Shown here one piece after another: positions 1-8,474 of a stretch of 64,000 nt of DNA (within the stretch, counting starts at the first letter, position 1; every line of letters starts with the position of its first letter). The notes under the pieces were generated by a model that was not told the origin of the DNA, searched no databases, and saw nothing but the letters and a program-made list of their open reading frames with translations. The position numbers were made by a program, and so were the translations under genes. This stretch comes from Bradyrhizobium sp. 200 (GTDB lineage: Bacteria; Pseudomonadota; Alphaproteobacteria; Rhizobiales; Xanthobacteraceae), in the NCBI RefSeq assembly GCF_023100945.1, contig NZ_CP064689.1:8042001-8106000 (forward strand), read 5' to 3'.

Positions 1-1
1 G

Positions 2-1447
2 GTCGACTGGATCGTTGCGCTGGCCGAGCGGCGCGGCTGGTTCGCGCAATCGACCTCGGTGCCCGGTGTCGCCCAGCGCACCGGTGCCACGATCTACTAC
101 ATCGAGATGATTGCGCCCGACGCCGGCAAGCCCGGCCGCCACCCCGTGCTTTCGTTGATGCCGGCGCCGGGCAAGGTCGACATCGTGATTGGCGCCGAAT
201 TGATGGAGGCCGGCCGCGCCATCCTGCGCGGACTGGTCTCGCCCGACCGCACGCTGCTGATCGGCTCCTCGCACCGCTCGCTGGCCGTGATCGAGAAGAC
301 CGCGCCGGGCGACGGCACCGCCGACGCATCGCAGGTCTACGAGGCCGCCAATGTCGCGGCCAACCGCTTCATCGCGTTCGACATGGCCGAGATCGCTGAC
401 GCCACCGGCAGCGTGGTTTCCTCGGTGTTGTTCGGCGCGCTCGCGGGCTCCGGTGCCCTCCCCTTCACGACCGAGGATTTCGAGGCCACGATCCGCGCAG
501 CGGGTGTCGGCGTCGATGCCAGCCTGCGCGCCTTCGCCGCCGGCCGCGAGCGGGCCGTTGCCATGCTCAAGCAGGACCCAAAGATCAAGCCGGCGGCAAA
601 GCCGCCGCTCGCCAAACGCTTTCCGCGCCTCGAGCCGATCGGCCATGCCGATTACGACGCGCTGGTCGCGCGAGCGCGGCTATTGCCGGAAACGCTGCAC
701 GGCATCGTTGCGGCCGGCCTGCAGCGCGTGGTCGATTATCAGGACGTCGCCTATGGCAGCGAATATCTCGACCGGCTGGAAGCGATGCCGCGCGACGCGA
801 TCGGACTGATGCAGGCTTTTGCAAAATATCTCGCCGTCGCGATGGCCTATGACGACGTCATCCGCGTGGCTGACCTCAAGACGCGCGCCGGACGGTTCGA
901 CCGGGTGCGCCGTGAGGCCCGGGCCGGCGATGGCCAGATTCTCGGGATCACCGAATTTTTCCATCCGCGGATCGAGGAAATGGCAGGGCTCCTGCCGCCG
1001 CGTCTCGGCGAAAAGGTCGAGCGCAGCGAGCGGCTCGCCCGGCTCATCGATCGCGGACGCAAACTGCGCACGACCTCGCCGTCGGCGTTCTTGATGCTGT
1101 ACTGCGTGGCGGGCCTGCGCCGCTTCCGCCGTCGCACGCTGCGGCACTCGCGAGAGATGCGCCATCTCGACCAATGGGCGCAACGCGTGCGGAAGTTCGC
1201 TGCGAGCGATGTCGCGCTAGCCACAGCCGTGTGCGAGGCCCACCGTCTCGTCGGAGGCTATTCGGATACGCATTCGCGCGGCGAATCGAAATTCGACAAG
1301 GTCATGCAGGCGTCCGAGCGCCTGGCCGGCCGGCCCGATGCCGCCGAGTGGGTGCGGCGGCTGACCAAGGTCGCACTGAAGGACGCCGATGGCGCTGAGC
1401 TCGACGGCGCGTTGCGCACTGTCGAGACACTGTTCGAGGACGCCTGA
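2..1447 (+). CDS. iorB: Indolepyruvate oxidoreductase subunit beta family protein (5' partial)
   Basis: The reading frame is open from the first bases of the window, so the N-terminus lies upstream; a GTG at 59 is internal. The visible 481 residues start in the gamma-type domain of 2-oxoacid:ferredoxin oxidoreductases (GVAQRTGATIYYIEM) and continue into the long C-terminal extension typical of proteobacterial IorB-like proteins (DUF6537 type). The family oxidatively decarboxylates aryl-pyruvates to aryl-acetyl-CoA with an alpha subunit, which should lie just upstream. It ends 2 nt before a ferredoxin reductase gene and heads an operon with a Rieske oxygenase. That context suggests degradation of an indole compound rather than amino-acid metabolism (inference). 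Confidence 0.85.
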   Translation, partial: VDWIVALAERRGWFAQSTSVPGVAQRTGATIYYIEMIAPDAGKPGRHPVLSLMPAPGKVDIVIGAELMEAGRAILRGLVSPDRTLLIGSSHRSLAVIEKTAPGDGTADASQVYEAANVAANRFIAFDMAEIADATGSVVSSVLFGALAGSGALPFTTEDFEATIRAAGVGVDASLRAFAAGRERAVAMLKQDPKIKPAAKPPLAKRFPRLEPIGHADYDALVARARLLPETLHGIVAAGLQRVVDYQDVAYGSEYLDRLEAMPRDAIGLMQAFAKYLAVAMAYDDVIRVADLKTRAGRFDRVRREARAGDGQILGITEFFHPRIEEMAGLLPPRLGEKVERSERLARLIDRGRKLRTTSPSAFLMLYCVAGLRRFRRRTLRHSREMRHLDQWAQRVRKFAASDVALATAVCEAHRLVGGYSDTHSRGESKFDKVMQASERLAGRPDAAEWVRRLTKVALKDADGAELDGALRTVETLFEDA

Positions 1448-1449
1448 AG

Positions 1450-2415
1450 ATGGATCAATTCGAGGTCGTGGTGTCGAAGGCCGAGGCGCTCACGCCGCGC
1501 ATTCGTGAATTCGTGCTTGCGCGCGCCAACGGCGCCCCGATGCCGGGCTGGGCCGCGGGCGCCCATATCGACGTTCATCTGCCCGACGTCGGTCGGCGCT
1601 CCTATTCGCTGATCGAGACGGCTTCGCCGCGCGCGGCCGCCGAACATCCGACCGCCTATCGCATCGCCGTGCTGCAGGAAAGCAAGAGCGGCGGCGGCTC
1701 GACCTATATGCACGGCCTCAAGACCGGCGATCGCCTGACGATCTCGCCGCCGGCGAACAATTTTCCGCTTCGAGCCGGCGCAAGCGAAGTCGCGCTTGTC
1801 GCAGGCGGCATCGGCGTGACGCCGCTGCTCGCAATGGCCTGCGAATTGAGCGCGGCCAAGCGGCCGTTCTCGTTCTATTACGCCGGCCGCAGCCGCAGCG
1901 AGCTTGCCTTTCTCGGCGACATCGAGCGGCTGGCTGGCGCAAGCGCGGCCATCCACGCCGACGAAGAAGCCGGCCGCTTGTTCGATCTTGAGGGCCTGAT
2001 GAACCGGCTCGCGTCCGACGTGCCGCTTTACCTCTGCGGGCCGCTGCCGATGATCGAAGCAGCCATCGCGCTGGCCAAGCAGATGAACTGGCCGCAGGGG
2101 CGGCTGCATTTCGAAATCTTCACCGCGCCCGAAGAGAAGTCCGGCGATGCCAGTTTCGAGGTGGAGCTCAAAGGCAGCGGGCGCGTCTATGAGATTCCTG
2201 CCGGCAGGACCATCCTCGACGTGCTGCTCGAAGCCGGCGAAGATCCGATGCATGACTGCAGGCGCGGCGATTGCGGGATCTGCCAGACCGCGGTGATCGA
2301 AGGCATCCCCGATCATCGCGATTACATCTTGAGCGAAAGCGAGAAGGCATCGAACAGGGTGATGCAGATCTGTATTTCGCGCGCGAAAACCAAGCGACTC
2401 GTGCTCGACCTGTGA
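1450..2415 (+). CDS. PDR/VanB-type ferredoxin reductase of an aromatic oxygenase
   Basis: The 321-residue protein has the class IA reductase layout: a flavin-binding barrel with R-x-Y-S-L (RRSYSL), a pyridine nucleotide domain (GGIGVTPLL), and a C-terminal plant-type [2Fe-2S] domain with C-x4-C-x2-C (CRRGDCGIC, about residue 270) and a final Cys about 30 residues later. It would pass electrons from NAD(P)H to the Rieske oxygenase encoded next. It starts 2 nt after the iorB stop and 11 nt separate its stop from the oxygenase alpha start. In iad-type auxin loci the equivalent gene is called iadC; that equivalence is inference from order and family. Confidence 0.88.
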   Translation: MDQFEVVVSKAEALTPRIREFVLARANGAPMPGWAAGAHIDVHLPDVGRRSYSLIETASPRAAAEHPTAYRIAVLQESKSGGGSTYMHGLKTGDRLTISPPANNFPLRAGASEVALVAGGIGVTPLLAMACELSAAKRPFSFYYAGRSRSELAFLGDIERLAGASAAIHADEEAGRLFDLEGLMNRLASDVPLYLCGPLPMIEAAIALAKQMNWPQGRLHFEIFTAPEEKSGDASFEVELKGSGRVYEIPAGRTILDVLLEAGEDPMHDCRRGDCGICQTAVIEGIPDHRDYILSESEKASNRVMQICISRAKTKRLVLDL

Positions 2416-2426
2416 AGGAGGAATGC

Positions 2427-3740
2427 ATGACCCGATATGCCGGCAACGCCGCGGCGCTTCGTGCCCTGGTCCGCGACCAGGAGGTTCACCGCGACGTCTA
2501 TGTCAGCGAGGAAGTGTTCCAGCTTGAAATGGAGCATATGTTCCCGAATAGCTGGGTCTATGTCGGCCACGACAGCCAGGTCCCCAATGCCGGCGACTAC
2601 TTTGGCACCACGATCGGCACGCAGCCGGTCTTGCTGGTCCGCCACACCGACGGAACCGTAAAGGTGCTGCACAACCGCTGCCCGCACAAAGGCACACGCA
2701 TCACGTCCGAGACCTGCGGCAACACCGGAAAATTCTTCCGCTGCCCCTACCACGCCTGGAGCTTCAAGACCGACGGCTCGCTGCTCGCGATCCCCTTGAA
2801 GAAGGGCTACGAGAACACCGGCTTCGAACAGAGCCATGCCGCCACGGGAATGGCGCCGGTGCGCCATATCAGAAACTATCGCGGCTTCGTGTTCGCCAAG
2901 ATCAACGACGGCGGCCTCGATTTCGAGGAGTTCTTCGGCGAAAGCCTGTCGAGCTTCGACAACATGGTCGACCGTTCGCCGGTCGGCCAGCTTAAGGTCG
3001 CCGGCGGCGTGCTGCGCTATATGCACAATTGCAATTGGAAGATGCTGGTCGAAAACCAGACCGACACCTGCCATCCGATGGTGGCGCATGAGTCCTCGGC
3101 CGGGACCGTGGTCGAGGTCTGGAAGAAGGCGCCGCCCGGCACCAGGAAGCCGATGGCGGTCGAGATCATCGCGCCCTTCATGAGCCCGTACGAGTTCTTC
3201 GAAAACATGGGCATCCGGATCTGGGACAACGGCCACGGCCACACCGGCGTGCACCACTCGATCCATTCCGACTATTCGGCGGTGCCCGGCTATTTCGACA
3301 AGATGAAAGCCGCCTATGGCGAGGAACGCGCCAAGGCGATCCTGGACGAAAACAGACATAACACCGTCTACTTTCCCAACATCATGATCAAGGGACCGAT
3401 CCAGTTGTTGCGGCACTTCAAGCCGATTGCGGCCAACAAGACGCTGGTCGAGTCATGGACGTTCCAGCTCGTCGACGCGCCCGACATGCTGCTCGAGCGC
3501 ACGCTGATGTACAACCGGCTGATCAATGCGCCGACCTCCATCGTCGGGCATGACGACCTCGAAATGTATGAGCGGGCGCAAGAAGGCCTGCACTCGAACG
3601 GCAACGAGTGGGTAAACCTGCAGCGCCTCTACAGCCCCGATGAGGCCGAGCAGACCAACGTGGCGGTCAACGGGACCAGCGAGTGGCCGATGCGCCATCA
3701 GTTCCGGGCCTGGTCCAAGTTCATGACGATGGGGATGTGA
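2427..3740 (+). CDS. Aromatic ring-hydroxylating dioxygenase, alpha subunit (Rieske)
   Basis: The start at ATG 2427 is chosen because it follows GAAGGAGG closely and gives the usual length (437 aa). The N-terminal half carries the Rieske ligands C-x-H and C-x2-H (CPHKG ... CPYHAW). The catalytic half has the mononuclear iron motif D-x2-H-x4-H (DTCHPMVAH) after NWKMLVENQ. It is the terminal oxygenase large subunit, acting in the cytoplasm with the beta subunit encoded 1 nt downstream and the upstream reductase. Together with iorB and a MarR gene the set resembles IadD/IadE indole-3-acetate dioxygenase systems, but the substrate cannot be read from sequence. Confidence 0.92.
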   Translation: MTRYAGNAAALRALVRDQEVHRDVYVSEEVFQLEMEHMFPNSWVYVGHDSQVPNAGDYFGTTIGTQPVLLVRHTDGTVKVLHNRCPHKGTRITSETCGNTGKFFRCPYHAWSFKTDGSLLAIPLKKGYENTGFEQSHAATGMAPVRHIRNYRGFVFAKINDGGLDFEEFFGESLSSFDNMVDRSPVGQLKVAGGVLRYMHNCNWKMLVENQTDTCHPMVAHESSAGTVVEVWKKAPPGTRKPMAVEIIAPFMSPYEFFENMGIRIWDNGHGHTGVHHSIHSDYSAVPGYFDKMKAAYGEERAKAILDENRHNTVYFPNIMIKGPIQLLRHFKPIAANKTLVESWTFQLVDAPDMLLERTLMYNRLINAPTSIVGHDDLEMYERAQEGLHSNGNEWVNLQRLYSPDEAEQTNVAVNGTSEWPMRHQFRAWSKFMTMGM

Positions 3741-3741
3741 C

Positions 3742-4254
3742 ATGAGCATGGTCACTGAAGCTCCTCTCCGAAATGCAGTCCCCACCGATCAGGAATTGAT
3801 CGACTTCGTCGTTCGCGAGGCGCGGCTGATCGATCAGCAGCGTTTCGACGAATGGCTCGACATGTACGCGGACGATGCCTTCTACTGGATGCCGCTGGAA
3901 TGGAATCAAACCGATCCGCGGCTGACCTGCTCGCTGATGTACGAGGACAAGCTGCTGCTCTCGATTCGGGTCGAACGGCTCAAGGGCGCACGGACCTTCA
4001 GCCAGAAGCCGAAGAGCCGCTGCCATCACGTGCTGCAGACGCCGCAGGTCGATTCACGCGACGCCACCGCCAACAGCTACGTCACCTGGACGGCGATGCA
4101 TTATGTCGAGACCCGCCTCGACGAGCAGACGCTCTATGCCGCCTGGGCCACCCATCATCTCAGCGTCGAAAACGGCAAGCTGAAGATCAAGCTCAAGCGC
4201 GTCGACCTGATTAATTGCGATGCTGCCTTCGGCAACATCCAGCTCTTCATGTGA
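3742..4254 (+). CDS. Aromatic ring-hydroxylating dioxygenase, beta subunit
   Basis: This 170-residue protein has the size and sequence character of the small oxygenase subunit (NTF2/SnoaL-like fold): an N-terminal helix region with QQRFDEWLDMYADDAFYWMP, and an RVDLINCD...GNIQLFM ending. It has no cofactor motif and is structural, completing the alpha3beta3 hexamer. It starts 1 nt after the alpha stop codon and ends 6 nt before the SDR gene, so it is clearly co-transcribed. Confidence 0.9.
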   Translation: MSMVTEAPLRNAVPTDQELIDFVVREARLIDQQRFDEWLDMYADDAFYWMPLEWNQTDPRLTCSLMYEDKLLLSIRVERLKGARTFSQKPKSRCHHVLQTPQVDSRDATANSYVTWTAMHYVETRLDEQTLYAAWATHHLSVENGKLKIKLKRVDLINCDAAFGNIQLFM

Positions 4255-4260
4255 GGGAAG

Positions 4261-4995
4261 ATGAGCGTGGTCCACCATACGGCGATCGTAAGCGGCGGCA
4301 ATACCGGCATTGGCGCGGCGATCGCCCGCGGTCTCCTCGCCGAGGGCTATGACGTGATTTCGCTGTCGCGGCGCAAGCCCGACTGGAGCCACCCAAAGCT
4401 CTCCTCGCGCGAAGTCGATTTGCTCGATGCGAAGGCGACGCGGCAGGCAGCAGACGAGATCGCTGCGAAAGTTGCGATCACCCACGTCGTGCACAATGCC
4501 GGCGCCATCCGCGCCAAGCCTCTGGAAGAAGTCGAAGACGAAGACGTCGGCGCCCTGGCGCAGCTTCACTTCGGCGCCGCGATTGCGCTGGCGCAAGCGG
4601 CGCTGCCTGGCATGAAAGAGGCTCGCTTCGGCCGCATCGTGCTGCTGTCCTCCCGCGCCGCGCTCGGGGCCGCCACACGCACGGTCTATTCAGCCACCAA
4701 AGCCGGCATCATCGGCATGGCGCGAACGTGGGCGCTGGAGCTTGCCCCGTTCGGGATTACCGTCAATGTCGTCGCACCCGGCCCGATCGGCGATACCGAG
4801 ATGTTCGAGAGCGTGATGTCGCCGGAATCCGAACGCGCCAAAAAGCTGGCACAGTTGATTCCGCTCGGCCGGCTCGGCAAATCGACCGACGTTGCGCGCG
4901 CCGTCACGTTCTTCAGTTCCCCCGATGCCGACTTCATCACCGGGCAGACGCTGTATGTCTGCGGCGGAGCCAGCATCGGATCGATTTCCATCTAG
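4261..4995 (+). CDS. SDR family NAD(P)-dependent oxidoreductase
   Basis: A classical short-chain dehydrogenase of 244 aa. It has the glycine-rich cofactor motif near the N-terminus (SGGNTGIGAAIA), HNAG at the end of strand 4, and the catalytic Ser (LLSSRAAL) and Y-x3-K (YSATK). The gene sits between the oxygenase beta subunit (6 nt) and a MarR regulator (18 nt). It probably oxidises or reduces the hydroxylated ring product in the same pathway; iadF occupies this position in iad-type loci (inference). An RBS (GAGGGAAG) overlaps the upstream stop. Confidence 0.9.
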   Translation: MSVVHHTAIVSGGNTGIGAAIARGLLAEGYDVISLSRRKPDWSHPKLSSREVDLLDAKATRQAADEIAAKVAITHVVHNAGAIRAKPLEEVEDEDVGALAQLHFGAAIALAQAALPGMKEARFGRIVLLSSRAALGAATRTVYSATKAGIIGMARTWALELAPFGITVNVVAPGPIGDTEMFESVMSPESERAKKLAQLIPLGRLGKSTDVARAVTFFSSPDADFITGQTLYVCGGASIGSISI

Positions 4996-5013
4996 CCCGG
5001 TGAGATCCCAGCC

Positions 5014-5541
5014 ATGGACGCTACAGTCAAACGAAAGGCCCGATCCCCCAAGGTCACACGGGCGCAACCGCTGCGGCCGGCCGAGCCGGCGCACGAATCC
5101 GACGGCGCGCATCTGGAATTGCGCATCTGGCTGCGGCTGCTCTCCTGCGCCACCCGGATCGAGAAGGCGCTGAACGCCAAGCTGCGCAAGGAATTCAACA
5201 CCACGCTGGCCCGCTTCGACCTGCTGGCACAGCTTACACGCAAGCCTGAAGGCGCGACCATGTCCGAAGTTTCCGAGCTCCTGATGGTTTCAAACGGCGC
5301 GATCACGGCACTCGTGCAGAAGCTGGAAGCCGACGGCTTCATCCATCGCGAGGTCGATTCCGACGACCGCCGTACCTTCCGCCTGCGCCTGTCGCAGGAA
5401 GGCGCCAAGGAATTCGGCCGGATGGCGCGGCGGCACGAGGAATGGGTGATTGCCCTGATCGGCGAACTATCACACGTCGCGCAGTCGGACCTGCTGCAGC
5501 ATCTGACACTGCTGAAGCGCCGCCTCGACAAGCACTCCTGA
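5014..5541 (+). CDS. MarR family transcriptional regulator
   Basis: The 175-residue protein has a basic, disordered N-terminal tail and then a MarR winged helix: the recognition helix region runs through MSEVSELLMVSNGAITALVQKLEADGF, and the wing carries the D-x-R signature (DSDDRRTFRLRL). It lies 18 nt downstream of the catabolic genes on the same strand, so it is likely the last gene of the operon and its ligand-responsive repressor. In iad loci the MarR protein (IadR) senses indole-3-acetate; whether this one does is inference. Confidence 0.9.
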   Translation: MDATVKRKARSPKVTRAQPLRPAEPAHESDGAHLELRIWLRLLSCATRIEKALNAKLRKEFNTTLARFDLLAQLTRKPEGATMSEVSELLMVSNGAITALVQKLEADGFIHREVDSDDRRTFRLRLSQEGAKEFGRMARRHEEWVIALIGELSHVAQSDLLQHLTLLKRRLDKHS

Positions 5542-5560
5542 CGCGGGCGCGCTTGAAGCA

Positions 5561-6400
5561 CTATGAGCTGCGTCTGCTCCCCGAAGGCGCGAGCCTGTGC
5601 CGGAAGAACGCCAAAATCTCGTCGCGGGCCGCGATCGTCGGCTGACCGGCCTCGTCGATCAGGTGCGCGGTGACGACGCTGTGCGGCGTCGTGACGTGGC
5701 GCTCGAAGAACGGCGCAAGATCGGTGTTCGCCGCACTGTCCGGAAGCACCCGCCCGATGAAGCGGTCGCCGAGCGCTTCCGCATACGCCGCAAAGCGTTG
5801 CGCCATGCAGAACTTGTCGCCTGCGAAGCGATAGGCCATGACCGTCAGATCTTCCCGTTCGAGCCGTTCGCGGACGGCCTTGACTTCGTCGGGTGCGATC
5901 TCGATGCCAGCCGGATTGTTCAGCGGCAGCGACGGTTGCGAGAGCACCGGCGCCAGCATCGACGGTTCAAGCATCATGGTCAGCGCAAAATTTCCCGTAA
6001 AACACATCCCGATGGCGCCGACGCCGGGGCCGCCGCACTCGCCATGCGCAAATCGCGCCAGTGATCGCAGCCACTTCGTCACGGGGCTGGATTCGTTTGA
6101 GGCCAGAGCGCGAAACTCGGCGCTCACGCAGACGCGCTGAAAGATCGCGGCGCCCTCCTCCGCACCTGGAACGGCGCCGTCGCGGCCGAACAGCGATGGC
6201 ATGTAGACGGTGAAGCCGGCGTCGCGGACCCAGCGGGCAAACCGCGCGACATGCGGACTGATGCCCGGCATCTCCGTCATCACGATGACGGCAGGCCCCG
6301 CGCCGGCCACGTAGACGACCTTGGTGACGCCATCGAGCGTGATGTCACGGTGCGTGAAATCCTCGAGCGGATCGTCCTGCTTCATGGACCGTTTCGGCAT
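5561..6400 (-). CDS. Dienelactone hydrolase family protein
   Basis: The 279-residue alpha/beta hydrolase carries the DLH-type nucleophile elbow with cysteine instead of serine (GAIGMCFTG, about residue 128). A histidine follows near the C-terminus (VTAHLIDEAG). The family hydrolyses dienelactones or related esters in aromatic ring-cleavage pathways. It is convergent with the MarR gene (19 nt apart) and divergent from a GlxA-like regulator, which may control it. The substrate is unknown; DLH-like proteins often have other ester substrates. Confidence 0.85.
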   Translation of the reverse strand: MPKRSMKQDDPLEDFTHRDITLDGVTKVVYVAGAGPAVIVMTEMPGISPHVARFARWVRDAGFTVYMPSLFGRDGAVPGAEEGAAIFQRVCVSAEFRALASNESSPVTKWLRSLARFAHGECGGPGVGAIGMCFTGNFALTMMLEPSMLAPVLSQPSLPLNNPAGIEIAPDEVKAVRERLEREDLTVMAYRFAGDKFCMAQRFAAYAEALGDRFIGRVLPDSAANTDLAPFFERHVTTPHSVVTAHLIDEAGQPTIAARDEILAFFRHRLAPSGSRRSS

Positions 6401-6530
6401 CGGCGCAATTCCTTGTTGGTCGATGATTGCCCGGACAGGAGCCGCAGCGCAGGGCCGAAGACGCCTGCGGCCAAGGCCCCGGTGCGATGTCTTTGCGGAT
6501 ATCGTTGCGATTTCGAGGTCGCCAGTCTAG

Positions 6531-6565
6531 TGTCAAAATTGACATTTATCAGGTATTTTTTGACA
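6531..6565 (+). promoter_or_regulatory. Candidate operator: TGTCAA-N2-TTGACA with a third half-site
   Basis: An inverted repeat, TGTCAAAATTGACA, lies at 6531-6544. A further TTGACA at 6560-6565 begins exactly 21 bp after the first TTGACA, two helical turns away on the same face. The block sits in the divergent gap between the hydrolase (start 6400) and the regulator (start 6565). It may be an autoregulatory operator; no known regulator was matched to it. Confidence 0.4.
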
Positions 6566-7494
6566 TGGTCAAAGTTACGGTTCTCGAGATCGAGGGGTGT
6601 ATGGCCTCGAGCGCGGCCATCACCTACGACGTCATGGCCACCGCCAACCGGATCGGCGCTGCCAAGCGCGGCCTGCCATTCAAGGTTACGACGGCACGTT
6701 GCGGATCCCGCCGCAACAACGTCGATCTGCGCGGAAGCGAACTCGTCATCGTCCCGGGCCTTGGAACGCCGTCGGCGGACGAACTGGAAGCGAAGTTGAA
6801 GAGCCCGATGTGCCGGCGCGCGGTGGACATGCTGACGCGGGCGCACGCGACCGGCGCTATGCTCGCCGCTTCCTGTGCGAGCACCTTCCTGCTGGCGGAG
6901 ACAGGCTTGCTCGACGGCCGGCGGGCGACCACGACATGGTGGTTCGCGCCGCTGTTCCGGCAGCGTTATCCCGCAGTCGAACTGGAAACGGAGCAGATGG
7001 TCGTCGCCGATTGGCCGATCGCGACCGGCGGCGCGGCCATGGCGCAGATGGACCTGATGCTGGCGGTCGTCGGCCGGTTCGCGGGGCCAAGCCTGGCGAA
7101 GGCCTGCGCCAACTATCTCCTGCTGGACGAGCGGCGTTCCCAGGCGCCCTTCATGGCGATCACCTATCTGGCGAGCCAGGATCCGAGGATCGCCAAGGCC
7201 GAGAAATGGGTGCGCGACAACATCGCGCGCGACTTTGCGATCGAGGAGCTCGCCGAAGCCGTCGCGCTGGCGCCGCGAACATTTGCCCGGCGCGTCGCGG
7301 CGACCTGCGGCGTTTCACCGATTCAGTTCGTGCAGCGGATCAGGCTGGAGACCGCGCGATTCCTGCTGGAGACCACGCGCCTGTCGGTCGAGCAGATCGC
7401 GCGGAGGGTCGGATATGCGGAGCCTTCCACGCTTCGCCGGCTGATCCGGCGCGATACGAAACATCCGCCCGGACATTTCCGTCCTGTCGCTTGA
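6565..7494 (+). CDS. GlxA family transcriptional regulator (DJ-1/PfpI domain plus AraC HTH)
   Basis: The start at ATG 6565 (MVKVTVLEIEG) begins directly with the first strand of the DJ-1/PfpI-like domain; the open frame upstream of it looks non-coding. The 309-residue protein has an N-terminal class I glutamine amidotransferase-like domain with the elbow AASCAST and a C-terminal AraC helix-turn-helix pair (IEELAEAVALAPRTFARR and VEQIARRVGYAEPSTLRRLIRR). GlxA-type regulators usually activate nearby catabolic genes. The divergent dienelactone hydrolase is the obvious candidate target. Confidence 0.88.
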   Translation: MVKVTVLEIEGCMASSAAITYDVMATANRIGAAKRGLPFKVTTARCGSRRNNVDLRGSELVIVPGLGTPSADELEAKLKSPMCRRAVDMLTRAHATGAMLAASCASTFLLAETGLLDGRRATTTWWFAPLFRQRYPAVELETEQMVVADWPIATGGAAMAQMDLMLAVVGRFAGPSLAKACANYLLLDERRSQAPFMAITYLASQDPRIAKAEKWVRDNIARDFAIEELAEAVALAPRTFARRVAATCGVSPIQFVQRIRLETARFLLETTRLSVEQIARRVGYAEPSTLRRLIRRDTKHPPGHFRPVA

Positions 7495-7541
7495 GTGTTT
7501 CCGTTGTTAGCGATGCCTTAGACGGATCGGCCCCTCTCACT

Positions 7542-8474
7542 TCACCCAGCTTCGATACACTCTTGCATGATCCCATCGATCTCGGCGGTCGAGAGAACCC
7601 CGATCTCGGCAATGAATACGATCCGCGTCCGCGGCACCCGGGCCGCCAGCGCCCCGCCCGGCGCCAGCGTCGCGCGCCCGCCGGCGAGCTGAAACACCGT
7701 CAATTGTCCGGGCTGCTCCACCGTCTCGAACAGCCCCTTCGCCCGCGCGAGCTTCGGCGCCAGCCGACCGATCGCCTGCTGCAACCGGGGGAGCGACACC
7801 GGCCGTTCCGATGTCCAGCTCAGCGTTTCGAACCGGTCAGCCGCCGGCCGTCGCGGCCCTGGCTCGCGCGGTGCCAGCACGCGGTTTACGTCCGCGGGGA
7901 ACAGCAGTGCTGCGGGGACTTCGCCATTTACAGCATCGACCATCACTGCCGCCGGACGCAGCGCCCGGACGGCATCGCGCAGCTTTGCGCGGCCCGCCGC
8001 GTCCACCAGGTCCACCTTGCTCAGCGCCACCACGTCGGCCGCCCGTAGCTGAGACCGCAGCAACGCGTCGTTCAGTGTCTCCGCCTTTGTCGTTGCATCC
8101 ACCACGCACAACACCGTTTCCAGCGGCGCCTCCCGCCAGATCAGGGGATCCATCAGGTTGCGCACGATATCCGAGGGATCGGCGACCCCGCTGGTTTCGA
8201 TCACGATGAACTCCGGCCGCGGATCGCGCCGCAGCAGGGCGGCGAGCGTGCGCAAGAGATCGCCTTCCAGCGAGCAACAGATGCAGCCGTTGCTCAGGCT
8301 GACGACCCCATCGCTGGCGCCCGCGATCAGCTCCGCATCGATGTTGATCGCGCCGAAATCGTTGACCACGGCGGCAATCCGCCGCCCCGACGCATGCGCC
8401 AGCAGATGGTTCACGACCGTGGTCTTGCCTGCGCCGAGGAAGCCGGTCACCAGCAGGATCGGGACCGGCACCAT
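7542..8474 (-). CDS. CobW/COG0523-type P-loop GTPase
   Basis: The 310-residue protein opens with Walker A GFLGAGKTT, followed by VNDFG, the metal-binding C-x-C-C motif (GCICCS) and a G4-like SKVDLVD. A CobW C-terminal domain follows. COG0523 proteins are GTPases that insert metals (often zinc or cobalt) or act as metal chaperones. Its ATG overlaps the TGA of the upstream amidohydrolase (ATGA), so the two are translationally coupled. It may supply metal to that metallo-hydrolase, which is inference from context. Confidence 0.9.
   Translation of the reverse strand: MVPVPILLVTGFLGAGKTTVVNHLLAHASGRRIAAVVNDFGAINIDAELIAGASDGVVSLSNGCICCSLEGDLLRTLAALLRRDPRPEFIVIETSGVADPSDIVRNLMDPLIWREAPLETVLCVVDATTKAETLNDALLRSQLRAADVVALSKVDLVDAAGRAKLRDAVRALRPAAVMVDAVNGEVPAALLFPADVNRVLAPREPGPRRPAADRFETLSWTSERPVSLPRLQQAIGRLAPKLARAKGLFETVEQPGQLTVFQLAGGRATLAPGGALAARVPRTRIVFIAEIGVLSTAEIDGIMQECIEAG

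Noticed and set aside
1258..2316. A 352-codon open frame on the minus strand
   Set aside because: It lies opposite the ferredoxin reductase and iorB genes, whose motifs are clear; high GC produces long antisense frames.
2322..3416. A 364-codon open frame on the minus strand
   Set aside because: It is antisense to the Rieske alpha subunit and has no domain motifs.
6597..8048. A 483-codon frame on the plus strand
   Set aside because: It overlaps the GlxA regulator in another frame and the CobW gene in antisense; composition is Arg/Gly-rich without motifs.
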